Source: Catelliglobosispora koreensis DSM 44566 (lineage in GTDB: Bacteria > Actinomycetota > Actinomycetes > Mycobacteriales > Micromonosporaceae). From it: DNA of 64,000 nucleotides. The position numbers and the translations under genes are program-made. Each line of letters begins with the position of its first letter. The stretch's first letter is position 1. Positions 50,252 through 58,702 of the stretch are shown in pieces. The notes below the pieces were generated by a model, which was given only the letters and a program-made list of their open reading frames with translations, did no database searches and was not told the origin of the DNA. The stretch covers positions 186,001 to 250,000 of the forward strand of contig NZ_KB903291.1 of assembly GCF_000379685.1 (NCBI RefSeq), read 5' to 3'.

Positions 50252-50478
50252 GCGGGCCGAGCCGGGAAGTTGTTGCCGGGCATCGCTTTGACGCCCTGTC
50301 ACAGGTGATCGACCTGAGCGTGTTCGAGATCTGCGCACCGGCCGACATGGCCAAGGTGGACGACGAATTGCGTTGTGCCGCATGCGATGTCGCCCTGTGC
50401 GACGTCGAGCACGAGGACAGCCTCTCGCTGCTGGTCAACGTCGCGATCGCTCACCTGGCGTGCTGCGTCCTTCGCTAG
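50248..50478 (+). CDS. Small protein with a CxxC pair
   Basis: 76 aa, ATGA-coupled to the previous gene. It carries DDELRCAACDVALCDVEH, a CxxC with a third cysteine, plus ACC near the end, possibly a zinc-binding unit. No family recognised. Two strong terminators follow, marking the operon end. Confidence 0.72.
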   Translation: MSGPSREVVAGHRFDALSQVIDLSVFEICAPADMAKVDDELRCAACDVALCDVEHEDSLSLLVNVAIAHLACCVLR

Positions 50479-50500
50479 CCGTCCTCAGCTTCACCGTTTC

Positions 50501-50575
50501 GCCCGGCCGTGCCGGGCCTTTTTGTTGTCCCCCTTCATTTTCGGGCCGCTCCACCCCTTGCCGGGTGGAGCGGCC
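50501..50575 (+). terminator. Two tandem terminator hairpins
   Basis: First: GCCCGGC-CGT-GCCGGGC (50,501-50,517) followed by CTTTTTG. Second: GGCCGCTCCACCC (50,544-50,556) pairing with GGGTGGAGCGGCC (50,563-50,575), followed by TGTTTCG. They separate the DUF4192 operon from the methylase gene. Confidence 0.88.
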
Positions 50576-50606
50576 TGTTTCGTTTCCGGCACAGGAGCAC
50601 CGAATC

Positions 50607-51824
50607 ATGACCACCTGGACCACTGCGCCGATCAGTGCGCGCACTCGCGACATCCTCACCGACGCCGACATCGACGGCCTGCTGCTCTACCTGCCAGAGC
50701 AGCTCAGCCGGGCCGAGTATGAACCGGTCAAGCAAATCCTCACCGCCCTGGAGGGGGTCTGGTCGTCCGGCCGTGAGGCGTTCGTGTTCCCTCCCGCCAC
50801 CGACATCGCCTCCGGTATCCACGCCATCCTGGCCAGCGGACGGCTGCCGCTGGCGCCTAAGACAAGTGGGGGTTTCGTGCGCACTCCACCGGATCTGGCA
50901 GACGACTTGTGCGGCTACCCACATACCGACCTGGAATCCCTGCCCACAGGGTCCCGGGTTCTCGAGCCGTCCGCCGGCGACGGCAGCCTGGCCGCGGCGA
51001 TCCTGCGCACCAACCCGCAGGTCACCGTCACAGCCGTCGAACCCAACCAGCGCCGCGCGACCGCCTGCGCCACCCTCGGCGACCCCGTCACCGTGCACAC
51101 CGTCGACTTCGAAACCTTTGCCGCTCAGGCAATCCGGGCTGGCGACCGCTACGACGCGATCATCATGAACCCGCCGTTCGCCGTGCCCAAGAACAAGACA
51201 CTGTGGATCGACCACTTGCGCCTGGCCTGGCATCTGCTCGCACCAGGCGCCACGCTGGTCTGCGTCGCTCCCGAAGGGCTCGCCTACCGCTCCGATTCCC
51301 AGCACGCCGACATCCGTGCCTTCGTCGACCACCACGGCAGCCGCGCACGGCTGCCCGGCCGCGATCCGTTCGCCCCCAGCGGAGTACTCGGGCCGGCCTG
51401 GATGATCCGCATGACCAAACCGTTCGCCCCGGGCGGCCTGGACTTCCTGATAACCCGCCCGGATACCGAGCCAGTCCGGGTGACCGAACCCCAGCTGACC
51501 GCGCAAGCCGTCACGGCAGCACCCGTGCAGGTGTGGTGGGACGCGTGGCGCAGCCAGGACCGCATCCTTCGCTACCGCGCCCGCTGTATCCGCTGCGGCT
51601 GGCTCTTGTGGGGTTTCGACGACGGCGACAACGACCCGCGGGGCGTGCTGGGCAATTTCACCGCCGGTTCCAGCCTCGACCCCGACGAATACGGCATGAC
51701 CGGACCGGCTGTCGGGCTGTGCTTCGGCTGCGGCAACGACGCCGACCACTACAACGCCGGTGTGGCCAAAGCACACAGCATGTGGTCACCAGCACCCGAG
51801 CGCACACCGGCGCCGGTCAGCTAG
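50607..51824 (+). CDS. N6-adenine DNA methyltransferase, orphan, with zinc-ribbon-like tail
   Basis: 405 aa from ATG 50,607 with AGGAG 9 nt upstream. SAM motif I VLEPSAGDGSLA (about 117-128) and catalytic motif IV NPPF near 188 define an N6-adenine methylase. The N-terminal 110 residues are a helical region as in type-I/IIG M subunits. The C-terminal part has two CxxC pairs (ARCIRCGW near 327 and CFGCGND near 371), a possible zinc ribbon for DNA binding. No restriction endonuclease or specificity subunit is adjacent. It could protect the element's DNA or mark it. Confidence 0.85.
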   Translation: MTTWTTAPISARTRDILTDADIDGLLLYLPEQLSRAEYEPVKQILTALEGVWSSGREAFVFPPATDIASGIHAILASGRLPLAPKTSGGFVRTPPDLADDLCGYPHTDLESLPTGSRVLEPSAGDGSLAAAILRTNPQVTVTAVEPNQRRATACATLGDPVTVHTVDFETFAAQAIRAGDRYDAIIMNPPFAVPKNKTLWIDHLRLAWHLLAPGATLVCVAPEGLAYRSDSQHADIRAFVDHHGSRARLPGRDPFAPSGVLGPAWMIRMTKPFAPGGLDFLITRPDTEPVRVTEPQLTAQAVTAAPVQVWWDAWRSQDRILRYRARCIRCGWLLWGFDDGDNDPRGVLGNFTAGSSLDPDEYGMTGPAVGLCFGCGNDADHYNAGVAKAHSMWSPAPERTPAPVS

Positions 51825-52014
51825 GCGTCTCCAATGCTCGGTGGACCGCCGCCCACAGCTGCCGCGGAACCGGATACAGCCAGCACGAACGCACCTCGCC
51901 GATCGCGGCCAGCGCACGTTCCAGGTCGTCTGGCGACAGGATCATCGTGTCGCCGCCGATGGTCAGTCCCGCCAGCGCCACCTCGTCAAGCCGGGTGATG
52001 AGAACCGCCGTCAC
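51817..52014 (-). CDS. Small hypothetical protein
   Basis: 65 aa from GTG 52,014. The sequence MTAVLITRLDEVALAGLTIG, then LSPDDLERALAAIGEVRSCW reads as a compact alpha/beta unit and has good codon bias. It overlaps the methylase 3' end by 8 bp tail to tail. Function unknown. Confidence 0.6.
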   Translation of the reverse strand: MTAVLITRLDEVALAGLTIGGDTMILSPDDLERALAAIGEVRSCWLYPVPRQLWAAVHRALETPS

Positions 52015-52115
52015 ACCATCATCGTGCCCGCTGGCACATCGTTGTGGTGCAACGAGTTTCAGGCCTGTGGATAACTATCGTTACGGAACGGCTCTGCCCT
52101 GGCAGTGCTACCGAT

Positions 52116-52376
52116 TCACGCTGCCACCGACGCGTATGCGCGATCGGGGGTGAAGCTGACCGGGATCGCGATCCAGCCCAGCGTCATCTGCCGCGCCACC
52201 GCCAAGGCATCGTCCTCATGGTCAAAGGCGACCGCGCGGTCGCCGCTCTGCACGAACCAGTCGCCGTCGGGCAGGCGGCCAAGACGCAGATAAACGCAGT
52301 GGCCGGGTTTGACGTTGCCGTTCCACCAGACACGGTCGACATGCGCCTGGTGGTCGATCAGCAACAGCTCGCGCAC
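52116..52376 (-). CDS. Small hypothetical protein
   Basis: 86 aa from GTG 52,376. The strand-rich core GHCVYLRLGRLPDGDWFVQS, followed by GDRAVAFDHEDDALAVARQM, looks like a small beta-sheet domain. Coding bias supports it over the antisense readings. It may share a transcript with the 65-aa gene 102 bp further. Function unknown. Confidence 0.62.
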   Translation of the reverse strand: MRELLLIDHQAHVDRVWWNGNVKPGHCVYLRLGRLPDGDWFVQSGDRAVAFDHEDDALAVARQMTLGWIAIPVSFTPDRAYASVAA

Positions 52377-52471
52377 ACCGGCACCCTACAGCACAGGTGT
52401 TCGAAGACAGGCGTGTACACGCCGCGCCGGGCACCCTTGCGCTCGTACGCGTGTTCGGTAAGGTCAGCAGC

Positions 52472-52630
52472 GTGGGCCCACTTCTGCCGTCAGAGCGTTG
52501 CGCCAGCCGGTTCATCTATCTACGGGAGCTACCGGCATTCGCCCCACGCCCATCCCGGCAGGCCGCAGCCGCAGCGGCTGGGAAGCGCGAGCAATGGGTC
52601 TACTGGTGGCGGACCAGCCGGTCAGACTGA
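52472..52630 (+). CDS. Possible small leaderless gene
   Basis: 52 aa (begins GPLLPSERCASRFIYLRELP). TTGCGC at about 52,438 and TAAGGT at 52,459-52,464 are spaced like -35 and -10 boxes, and the GTG start lies where transcription would begin, so it would be leaderless. Composition is plausible but not compelling; the surrounding 52,377-52,862 holds nothing else I trust. Confidence 0.35.
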   Translation: MGPLLPSERCASRFIYLRELPAFAPRPSRQAAAAAAGKREQWVYWWRTSRSD

Positions 52631-52862
52631 CCCGCCTACGCAGCCCGGCAGGCCCGCTGTTCAGTGTCATGCGGCGCTCGGGACGAACCCCCTCCGGTAT
52701 TCAAGCAGGGCCACCTACGCGTATGGATCCCGACGACACTCGAGGTCGGCCTCTTGAACCCTTTGGCGAGGCGTCCCCCGCTTGATGATGTTTGCAAACC
52801 CATGATCATCGCTGCAGTTCCGTGAGACTCTAGAGTCGGCGTTCTCCTTTTGGGAGCAGGGT

Positions 52863-53813
52863 ATGAGTAGCGAGTCCTTGCCCGATGACGACATCTCCGG
52901 TGAGGAAGTCGAACAGTCGGAACCCTCAGCCTTCGTTCCTGTCAATGCGCAGTTGTATCCGCTGGTGAAGATCTCTGAGCAAGCCTCGGCGCTCGGGGTA
53001 CATCTGAGCAAAAAGTTCATGAAGCAATTTGGGTCAACCTCCCCGTTTGACAGCGAACGCATCGCCAGATCTCTTGGGATACCGAAGATGCCCAAGGACC
53101 TGATGCCCAAGCTATTCCCTGCACTCGGTGAGACGTTGAAGGCGCTGGAGCCCTACCTGGCACAGCTCCGGGAAAAGCTTCCCCCCAACTGGCCGCGGGG
53201 CATCGATTTTGACAAAGCCGCCTGGGTGATTCAGGAGGAAGGCATCCCGCTCGTGTGGGTACCGCGAGTGGAGATAGTGGACTACTTGCTTGACGCGCCC
53301 GATAGGTCAGCTCGACTGGACATCCTTCTTGAGCACAAGGGAGAGATAGTAGACGATTGCCTCACCGTCCTAAATGGCCTAGCAGGCGACCTGACGAGCG
53401 GCCAGGTCCCCCTGGCAGCAAAGGCCGTCACGGCTTTCGCGGCAGGACACGTTGAAGCTGCTCAGGTTCTCGCCGTCGTCGTTACTGAAACCGCTGTTAC
53501 CAAAGTGTTTCCGGATCACAGCTATAAGCGGGTCCGAAAGACGGTCAAGTTCGAGAAGGAACAGATGACGATCGGCGCGCTACGAATGGCAGCCGCGCTC
53601 GCCGCCATTGCCCCGTTTTACACCAGCTGGTACCCCCGCTCTAAAACCCCACCACCGGAGGAACTGAGTCGCCATGTAACGGTTCATTTCGCCGACCAAG
53701 AGCACTACACCCTACAGAATGCAGTAGTAGCGGTACTTCTCGTCACTTCGATCTTGAGGGCAATGGAAGACTCGGAAGCAATCGCTGCGCTAGCGGCTGA
53801 CGACGAAAATTGA
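52863..53813 (+). CDS. Protein with C-terminal HEPN-like Rx4H motif
   Basis: 316 aa with GGGAGCAGGGT before the ATG. Residues 60-170 are helical and charged. The C-terminal part begins AGHVEAAQVLAVVVTETAVT and ends at SRHVTVHFADQEHYTLQNAV, placing R270-x4-H275 followed by a Y...NA helix, the pattern of AbiV/HEPN-like domains. Such proteins act as RNases in abortive infection or as non-catalytic partners. It is convergent with another HEPN-like gene 203 bp away. Lower GC and less biased codon use than its neighbours suggest transfer. Confidence 0.68.
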   Translation: MSSESLPDDDISGEEVEQSEPSAFVPVNAQLYPLVKISEQASALGVHLSKKFMKQFGSTSPFDSERIARSLGIPKMPKDLMPKLFPALGETLKALEPYLAQLREKLPPNWPRGIDFDKAAWVIQEEGIPLVWVPRVEIVDYLLDAPDRSARLDILLEHKGEIVDDCLTVLNGLAGDLTSGQVPLAAKAVTAFAAGHVEAAQVLAVVVTETAVTKVFPDHSYKRVRKTVKFEKEQMTIGALRMAAALAAIAPFYTSWYPRSKTPPPEELSRHVTVHFADQEHYTLQNAVVAVLLVTSILRAMEDSEAIAALAADDEN

Positions 53814-53883
53814 CCCTGCAGCGGATTCCTCACCGGACGCTAAAAGCCACCGGGCAGGCGGCTGCCCTCGTTGCCGGCCAGAA

Positions 53884-53908
53884 TGCACCGTCCGGACCGG
53901 AAGGTGCA
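53884..53908. terminator. Hairpin between convergent genes
   Basis: TGCACC...GGTGCA arms with an inner CCG/CGG-type extension (53,884-53,908), 70-110 bp from both stop codons. A short T-run (GTTGTTT) follows on plus. Probably a shared terminator. Confidence 0.45.
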
Positions 53909-54016
53909 CCGTTGTTTCATTGCGCAGCCGCAAATCCCGAAGGCAACCACAGACTGTGACCTCGCCGCTGGATGACGAGATCTCGAAAACAAGCTGCCAT
54001 GTAAGCCAGCACACGG

Positions 54017-54895
54017 TCAGAGTTGTCCATTTGAGAGGATCTTCGCCAGCAATGAGGCCACCAGCTCCGCTGCCCGGCCGGCGACCTTTTCCATGTCGCT
54101 AGGTGTCTCACCGTAATGGACGAGTTTGCTGCCCACTGTGTAGAGCGCCGACGCTTCCTTCGCCTCTTTATCGCCGAGGTGGCGCCGGACGACAGCCTTG
54201 ATGCCCTGTCCAATCGAGATCGACGTCAGGTGGTCAAGCTGGCTGAGCAGAGAGACCCTATCCTCTAGTTCGCTGGCTTTTACCTGGTCACGCCATTGCG
54301 CGATGAGTTCGAGAGCTTCGGGTGATCTACTGTCTTGGTCTTTGAGCACCTCAAGTGCCCCGATAAGTGTGATGAAGCGGGCTTGCGGTGTCGCCTCGTA
54401 GTAACTGTCCACAAACAGCATGCCTGCCAGCTCAACCTTTGAATCGTGAGCTGCTTGCTGGGGCACCGGGTGTGTGAGTCCAAGCTGCAAGCCTTCAAAG
54501 AACCTTGGCAGAGCTATGTCTTCCTGGAACTGGATTTGCCCAAAGACCAGACGTATCCCCGCCAGGCTGCGTCCCTTGGGAAAGACAATGGCCTGACCAG
54601 GATTATTCGGCACTGGGGTCGTGTCGTCGAGCACGTCAAGTTCGCGGCTAATGCGAACACCGCCACCTAGGTAAAGGCTTGCGGCAAGAGCACCAGTCCG
54701 TAGCGCAGCAAACCGCTCGTGAGCCTCAGCCACGCTCGGCAGATCCTCAATGAGGAACATATGGTGCCCGGATTGGGGTGGCACTAACCGAACTGTGATG
54801 TCGCCAATCGATCGAGTGATCGCGTCTTGCACAGGGATCGGGACGGCAATCCTAAATGGAACCTTGAGAGACCATAGTTGATCGCTATCGGGCAT
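54017..54895 (-). CDS. Protein with C-terminal HEPN-like region (degenerate motif)
   Basis: 292 aa. The N-terminal half is a beta-rich domain (VPFRIAVPIPVQDAITRSIG, TGALAASLYLGGGVRIS). From about residue 160 it is helical: QARFITLIGALEVLKDQDSR, then ASALYTVGSKLVHYGETP. This is the layout of ApeA-type HEPN proteins, but the arginine expected before the LVH motif is absent (V-G-S), so RNase activity is doubtful. Moderate GC and codon use, like the facing gene, suggest a shared foreign origin. Confidence 0.65.
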   Translation of the reverse strand: MPDSDQLWSLKVPFRIAVPIPVQDAITRSIGDITVRLVPPQSGHHMFLIEDLPSVAEAHERFAALRTGALAASLYLGGGVRISRELDVLDDTTPVPNNPGQAIVFPKGRSLAGIRLVFGQIQFQEDIALPRFFEGLQLGLTHPVPQQAAHDSKVELAGMLFVDSYYEATPQARFITLIGALEVLKDQDSRSPEALELIAQWRDQVKASELEDRVSLLSQLDHLTSISIGQGIKAVVRRHLGDKEAKEASALYTVGSKLVHYGETPSDMEKVAGRAAELVASLLAKILSNGQL

Positions 54896-55109
54896 TTATG
54901 ACTCCTCAGCAGAGAAAGCAGTGGCGTACGTCCATGTGCCTGCTTCACCCGCTGGAATGATACGGATCGCTGGCAGCGAGAGCTAAGTAGTTTCGGCCTG
55001 TAAGGGGCCTAGCCCTTCGGCACCGTGATGGGTTGGCTGGACGTGCGCTTTCAATCGAATTACATGGATTAGCTGTACGAACCGCTGAGCTCAGGAACAC
55101 GATTAGTTC
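54896..55109. other. Divergent intergenic region, relatively AT-rich
   Basis: 214 bp between the HEPN-like gene (minus) and the 55,110 gene (plus). No confident promoter boxes or repeats are visible, only a GAACC/GGTTC-type word near 55,075. Nothing else supported. Confidence 0.4.
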
Positions 55110-55658
55110 ATGGTGGCGGCGCTTGCTCTTTGCGGGCTCGCTGGATTCGGGGCCGCGCGGTGCCGAGGCTCGGGCGGCGTAGATTTCGGGTCAGTTCCCG
55201 ACTGGATCGCCGCAATCGGTACCGTACTTAGTTTTCTGGCTGTTGGCGTCGGCTTGCTGTACGAGATGCATAAGCGCCGTGCCGATGCTGTGTCTGAGGA
55301 GGCCAATCAAGCCCGCCTTGTCACAGTGATATCCGGAACATTGACCGAGCAGGAGTTCGCCAAGGACAGCGCAGGATGTTCGATTACGGTCAAGAACTAT
55401 AGCGCTGCACCGATATTTGAGGTACGTGCGGGGATGATCGAGCCGGGCGCAGACGGCCGGCACACAGTGCAGATGCCCGGACAGATGAAGTTCAGGCAGC
55501 AGAGTCACACGCTCGGTCCGGGCGCCGAGTTGGCCGGCAGCTTCCTTATCGTCGCGCGCCAAACCTACCCCGAGGCGATTACGTGGCTTGAGTTCCTCGA
55601 CGCGATTGGCCGACGCTGGCGACGGGTTAACAACGGACCGCCGACCAAGGTTGTTTAG
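55110..55658 (+). CDS. Membrane-anchored protein of unknown function
   Basis: 182 aa. Short N-terminal hydrophobic stretch, then a clear membrane helix (WIAAIGTVLSFLAVGVGLLY) followed by a charged helix and a soluble beta-sandwich-like domain (GCSITVKNYSAAPIFEVRAG). This membrane-helix plus immunoglobulin-like layout is common in actinobacterial hypothetical proteins. ATG 55,110 has no strong ribosome site. It ends 12 bp before the convergent VOC gene. Confidence 0.7.
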   Translation: MVAALALCGLAGFGAARCRGSGGVDFGSVPDWIAAIGTVLSFLAVGVGLLYEMHKRRADAVSEEANQARLVTVISGTLTEQEFAKDSAGCSITVKNYSAAPIFEVRAGMIEPGADGRHTVQMPGQMKFRQQSHTLGPGAELAGSFLIVARQTYPEAITWLEFLDAIGRRWRRVNNGPPTKVV

Positions 55659-55670
55659 AACGCCGATGTG

Positions 55671-56090
55671 TCAGCGGTCAATGCCGTCAGCGGCGATGTT
55701 GACCAGCCACGAGGTCCCGAACCGGTCGACGCACATCCCGAACTCGTCGCCCCACGGCTGCGTGGCCAGCTCGACCGTCACGGTCCCTCCGTCCGACAGC
55801 GCCTGCCAGTAGCCGCGCAGTTCCTCGGCGTCGTCCCCGCCGAGGCTGACCGCGAGGTTGTTCCCGGGCCGCAACGTCTCGCCCGGCAGCATGTCGGCGG
55901 CCATCAGCGTGAGGCCAGACGCTGCTTCCAGCTGGCCGTGCATGACCTGGTCGCCCATGCCGTGGTCGTCGGTGCCGAAGTCGCCGAAGTGGTTGATCGT
56001 GAGATCGCCGCCGAACACGTCCTGGTAGAACGCCAGGGCGGCCGAGGCGTCACCCGCGAAGCTGAGGTAGGGGTTCAGTCGAGTGGTCAT
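55671..56090 (-). CDS. VOC-family protein, PhnB/3-demethylubiquinone-methyltransferase-like
   Basis: 139 aa. Begins NPYLSFAGDASAALAFYQDV and includes FGDFGTDDHGMGDQVMHGQL, GNNLAVSLGGDDAEELRGYW and PWGDEFGMCVDRFGTSWLVN, the hallmark ending of PhnB-like VOC proteins. Likely a small metal-independent binding or resistance protein; many such genes are chromosomal housekeeping accessories in actinobacteria, so this may mark chromosomal sequence. Confidence 0.9.
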   Translation of the reverse strand: MTTRLNPYLSFAGDASAALAFYQDVFGGDLTINHFGDFGTDDHGMGDQVMHGQLEAASGLTLMAADMLPGETLRPGNNLAVSLGGDDAEELRGYWQALSDGGTVTVELATQPWGDEFGMCVDRFGTSWLVNIAADGIDR

Positions 56091-56129
56091 GGACCGACGA
56101 TAGAGGGCTCATCCCACTCGAGGGTGTAG

Positions 56130-56372
56130 TTGCGGTCTGAACCCGCCGGACTTGAGGAGGCGAGCTACCTCGGCATCTCCCTAGCCGAACTGACCCACTG
56201 CGAACGCGCCCTGGCCAGCCAACTCGCTCCCAGCCTCGCCGCCTTGAAATTCGACAAGGCCATCCAATCCCTCGCCAAGGCACTCCACAACACAGACAAC
56301 CTCGTCGACCATGATCGGAAAAGACGCCTGAAACCCACCCTCGCCGGCATCGGTGTCAACAAACCCTGGTAA
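56130..56372 (+). CDS. Short hypothetical ORF, possibly a gene remnant
   Basis: 80 aa from TTG 56,130. The sequence LTHCERALASQLAPSLAALK, then SLAKALHNTDNLVDHDRKRR is amphipathic and could be the tail of a longer lost gene. No ribosome site and no recognised family. It fills most of the 378-bp gap before the mutasome operon. Confidence 0.3.
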   Translation: MRSEPAGLEEASYLGISLAELTHCERALASQLAPSLAALKFDKAIQSLAKALHNTDNLVDHDRKRRLKPTLAGIGVNKPW

Positions 56373-56420
56373 GTGCCAACTATCGCTGGGAGTCTCACAG
56401 AATGAGCGCCGTGACGTTTC

Positions 56421-56457
56421 TCGAACACCTGTTCCTCTCATGGGAACAAGTGTTCTA
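56421..56457 (+). promoter_or_regulatory. Two LexA-type SOS boxes before the mutasome operon
   Basis: TCGAACACCTGTTCCT (56,421-56,436) and GGGAACAAGTGTTCTA (56,442-56,457). Each has the GAAC-N4-GTTC core of actinobacterial LexA sites; the first also has the flanking TC. They lie 12-48 bp before the imuA' start, so DNA-damage induction of the operon is expected. Confidence 0.85.
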
Positions 56458-56468
56458 TCGTGTGGCTC

Positions 56469-57170
56469 ATGGGAGCAGTGGCTGAGCTGGGAAAATGGGG
56501 CGTTAGCCCTGCCAGTTCACTAACTGCGCCAACCGAAGGGCTGGGTACGGATCGGGCAATTCCCGTCCTTGCTGAGTTACGTGATCTGCTGCCCTACCGG
56601 GGGCTCGCCCGCGGATCCACGATCTCCGTGGCGGGGATCGGGGCGACCTCTTTGATGTTTGCTTTGCTCGCCGAGGCGACCACCCGCGGATCGTGGGCGG
56701 CGCTGGTCGCGCTTCCGGGGCTGGGGCTGGCCGCGGCCAAAGCGACCGGGGTGGCGCTTGAGCGCATCGCCGTCGTGCCCAATCCGGGACCGGACACGCT
56801 GTCGGTGGCCGCCACCCTGCTTGACGGCTTTGACCTCGTGGTCGTCGGGGTACACGGTGGCATCACCGCCTCGGCGGCGTCGCAGATGTCCGCGCGTGCG
56901 CGCAAGGCCGGCAGCGTGCTGGTGACCCTCGGGGAGTGGCCCGGGGCGAACATGACGGTCGCGTGCCGGGACGCACGCTGGCTGAGCCGGGGAAGGTTGC
57001 GCTGCCGCGAGCTCACGGTACGGCTGACCGGCCGTGGCGGTGCGGCACGGCCGAATGAGAAGCGCATTTGGCTTCCCGACGACCCTACGTTTCGTGCCGC
57101 CCATGCCCAGCGCGAGCAGGCCCGGCGGGAGACAGCTGGGCCTGTCCGTCGGCTGCGGGCGCTGCCATGA
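56469..57170 (+). CDS. imuA': ImuA'-like mutasome protein
   Basis: 233 aa from ATG 56,469; GTG 56,460 is in frame. A RecA-like but P-loop-deficient fold: LRDLLPYRGLARGSTISVAG, then TSLMFALLAEAT (the region where RecA has its Walker A), LERIAVVPNPGPD, and DLVVVGVHGG. It ends in a basic tail (RREQARRETAGPVRRLRALP-type). ImuA' links ImuB and DnaE2 in the actinobacterial translesion mutasome. First gene behind the two SOS boxes, with ATGA overlap to imuB. Confidence 0.88.
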   Translation: MGAVAELGKWGVSPASSLTAPTEGLGTDRAIPVLAELRDLLPYRGLARGSTISVAGIGATSLMFALLAEATTRGSWAALVALPGLGLAAAKATGVALERIAVVPNPGPDTLSVAATLLDGFDLVVVGVHGGITASAASQMSARARKAGSVLVTLGEWPGANMTVACRDARWLSRGRLRCRELTVRLTGRGGAARPNEKRIWLPDDPTFRAAHAQREQARRETAGPVRRLRALP

Positions 57171-58702
57171 CCGGTGCCGGGGTCAGGGCGATGGTGGTGT
57201 GGGCCCCGGACTGGCCCGTCATCGCCGCGGAGAAGGCGGGGCTCGTGCCTGCAGGTGCGGCGGTGGCTGTCATGCATGCCAACCGTGTTGTCGCCTGCTC
57301 CGCCGCCGCGCGCCGGGCGGGGGTGCGCCGGTCGATGCGCAAGCGGGACTCCCAGCGGTTGTGCCCTGACTTGCTTCTCGTCGAGCACGACCCGAATCGT
57401 GACGCGATCGAGTTCGAGCCCGTGGTCGCGGCGATCGAGGGCATCGGCGCTGGCGTGGCGGTCGTGCGTCCCGGAGTGTGTGCGCTGGCAGCCAAGGGGC
57501 CGGGGCGGTATTTCGGCGGGGAGGAGAAAGCCGCCGAGCTGATGGTCGATGCCGTTGCGGGCGAATGCGATGTCGAAGTCGAGGTGGGGATCGCCGAGGG
57601 CGTGTTCGCAGGCCTGCTCGCGGCGCGGGCGGGCCGCCTGGTGGAGCCCGGCGGGACGGCGGCGTTTCTTGCGCCCGTTGCGGTGCATGCGCTGGAGCGT
57701 CCCAAGCTCGTGGATCTGTTACGCCGCTTGGGGATTCATACTCTCGGCGCGTTCGCCGCACTGCCGGCCTCCGATGTTCTGGCGCGGTTCGGCCTGGACG
57801 CGTGGATCGCGCACCGGCTGGCGGCGGGGCAGGACGACGAGCCCCTCTACATTCGCCAGCCACCGCCCGATCTGGTGGTGGAGCACCGGTTTGATGATCC
57901 GATTGACCGGGTCGATACCGGGGCGTTCGCCGCCCGGATGCTCGCCGAGCAGCTCCACGAGCGCCTCGCCGGGTATGGCCTGGTGGCCACAAGGTTGTCG
58001 ATTGAGGCCACGACCGCTGACGGGCAGCAGCTGTGGCGCATGTGGCGCCATGACGGAGTCCTTACCGCCCAGGCGATTGCCGACCGCACCCGGTGGCAGC
58101 TCGACGGGTGGATCACGCGCCGCAAACTCACCAGCGGTATCACCGTTCTGCGGTTGATCCCCGAAGGGGTGCTGCACCAGGTCGGCCTGCAACCGGGGTT
58201 GTGGGGCGAAGCCGGGTCGGAACGCGATCAGGCGCATCGGGCGATGCACCGCGTCCAGGGTCAGCTGGGCCCGGACAGTGTTCTTGTCGCTGTGGACAGC
58301 GGCGGGCGTCACCCTGCCGAACGGGTCACGCTCGTGCCGTTCGGCGATGAGCGTGCCGCGGCGCTGGAGCCAAACGCTCCGTGGCCGGGTGGGCTTACCG
58401 GGCCGCTGCCATCGCGCTTCGTCGTTCCGGCACAGGCGATCCAGGTGCTCGACGCCGCCGGGGAGATGGTGACCGTGACAGCCCGCCTGGAGCTGTCCGC
58501 CGTCCCGGCGAAGGTGCATCTAGGTTCCGGGCGTGCGCAGACGGTCATAGAAGCGCACGGGCCGTGGCCGGCCGATGAGCGCTGGTGGGACCACAAGACC
58601 GCCCGACGCCTGGTGTGGGTCCAGCTCGTGCTCGAGGACACACGCGCCGTCCTGGCCGAGTTGTCCGGCGGGCAGTGGATTCTGGCGGGCTGGTTCGATT
58701 GA
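57167..58702 (+). CDS. imuB: ImuB, inactive Y-family polymerase, mutasome hub
   Basis: 511 aa from ATG 57,167 (ATGA overlap). A Y-family layout without the catalytic acidic residues: MVVWAPDWPVIAAE at the start, CSAAARRAGVRRSMRKRDSQ as the fingers-like motif, LGIHTLGAFAALPASDVLAR as the helix-hairpin region. A likely beta-clamp site LQPGLWGE near residue 343 resembles the QLPLW motif of mycobacterial ImuB but lacks its first leucine. ImuB bridges the clamp, ImuA' and DnaE2. It overlaps dnaE2 by TTGA. Confidence 0.92.
   Translation: MTGAGVRAMVVWAPDWPVIAAEKAGLVPAGAAVAVMHANRVVACSAAARRAGVRRSMRKRDSQRLCPDLLLVEHDPNRDAIEFEPVVAAIEGIGAGVAVVRPGVCALAAKGPGRYFGGEEKAAELMVDAVAGECDVEVEVGIAEGVFAGLLAARAGRLVEPGGTAAFLAPVAVHALERPKLVDLLRRLGIHTLGAFAALPASDVLARFGLDAWIAHRLAAGQDDEPLYIRQPPPDLVVEHRFDDPIDRVDTGAFAARMLAEQLHERLAGYGLVATRLSIEATTADGQQLWRMWRHDGVLTAQAIADRTRWQLDGWITRRKLTSGITVLRLIPEGVLHQVGLQPGLWGEAGSERDQAHRAMHRVQGQLGPDSVLVAVDSGGRHPAERVTLVPFGDERAAALEPNAPWPGGLTGPLPSRFVVPAQAIQVLDAAGEMVTVTARLELSAVPAKVHLGSGRAQTVIEAHGPWPADERWWDHKTARRLVWVQLVLEDTRAVLAELSGGQWILAGWFD

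Noticed and set aside
52594-52785. Second small ORF (ATG 52,594) after the leaderless candidate
   Set aside because: No ribosome site of quality, no family resemblance and overlap with the 52,472 candidate.
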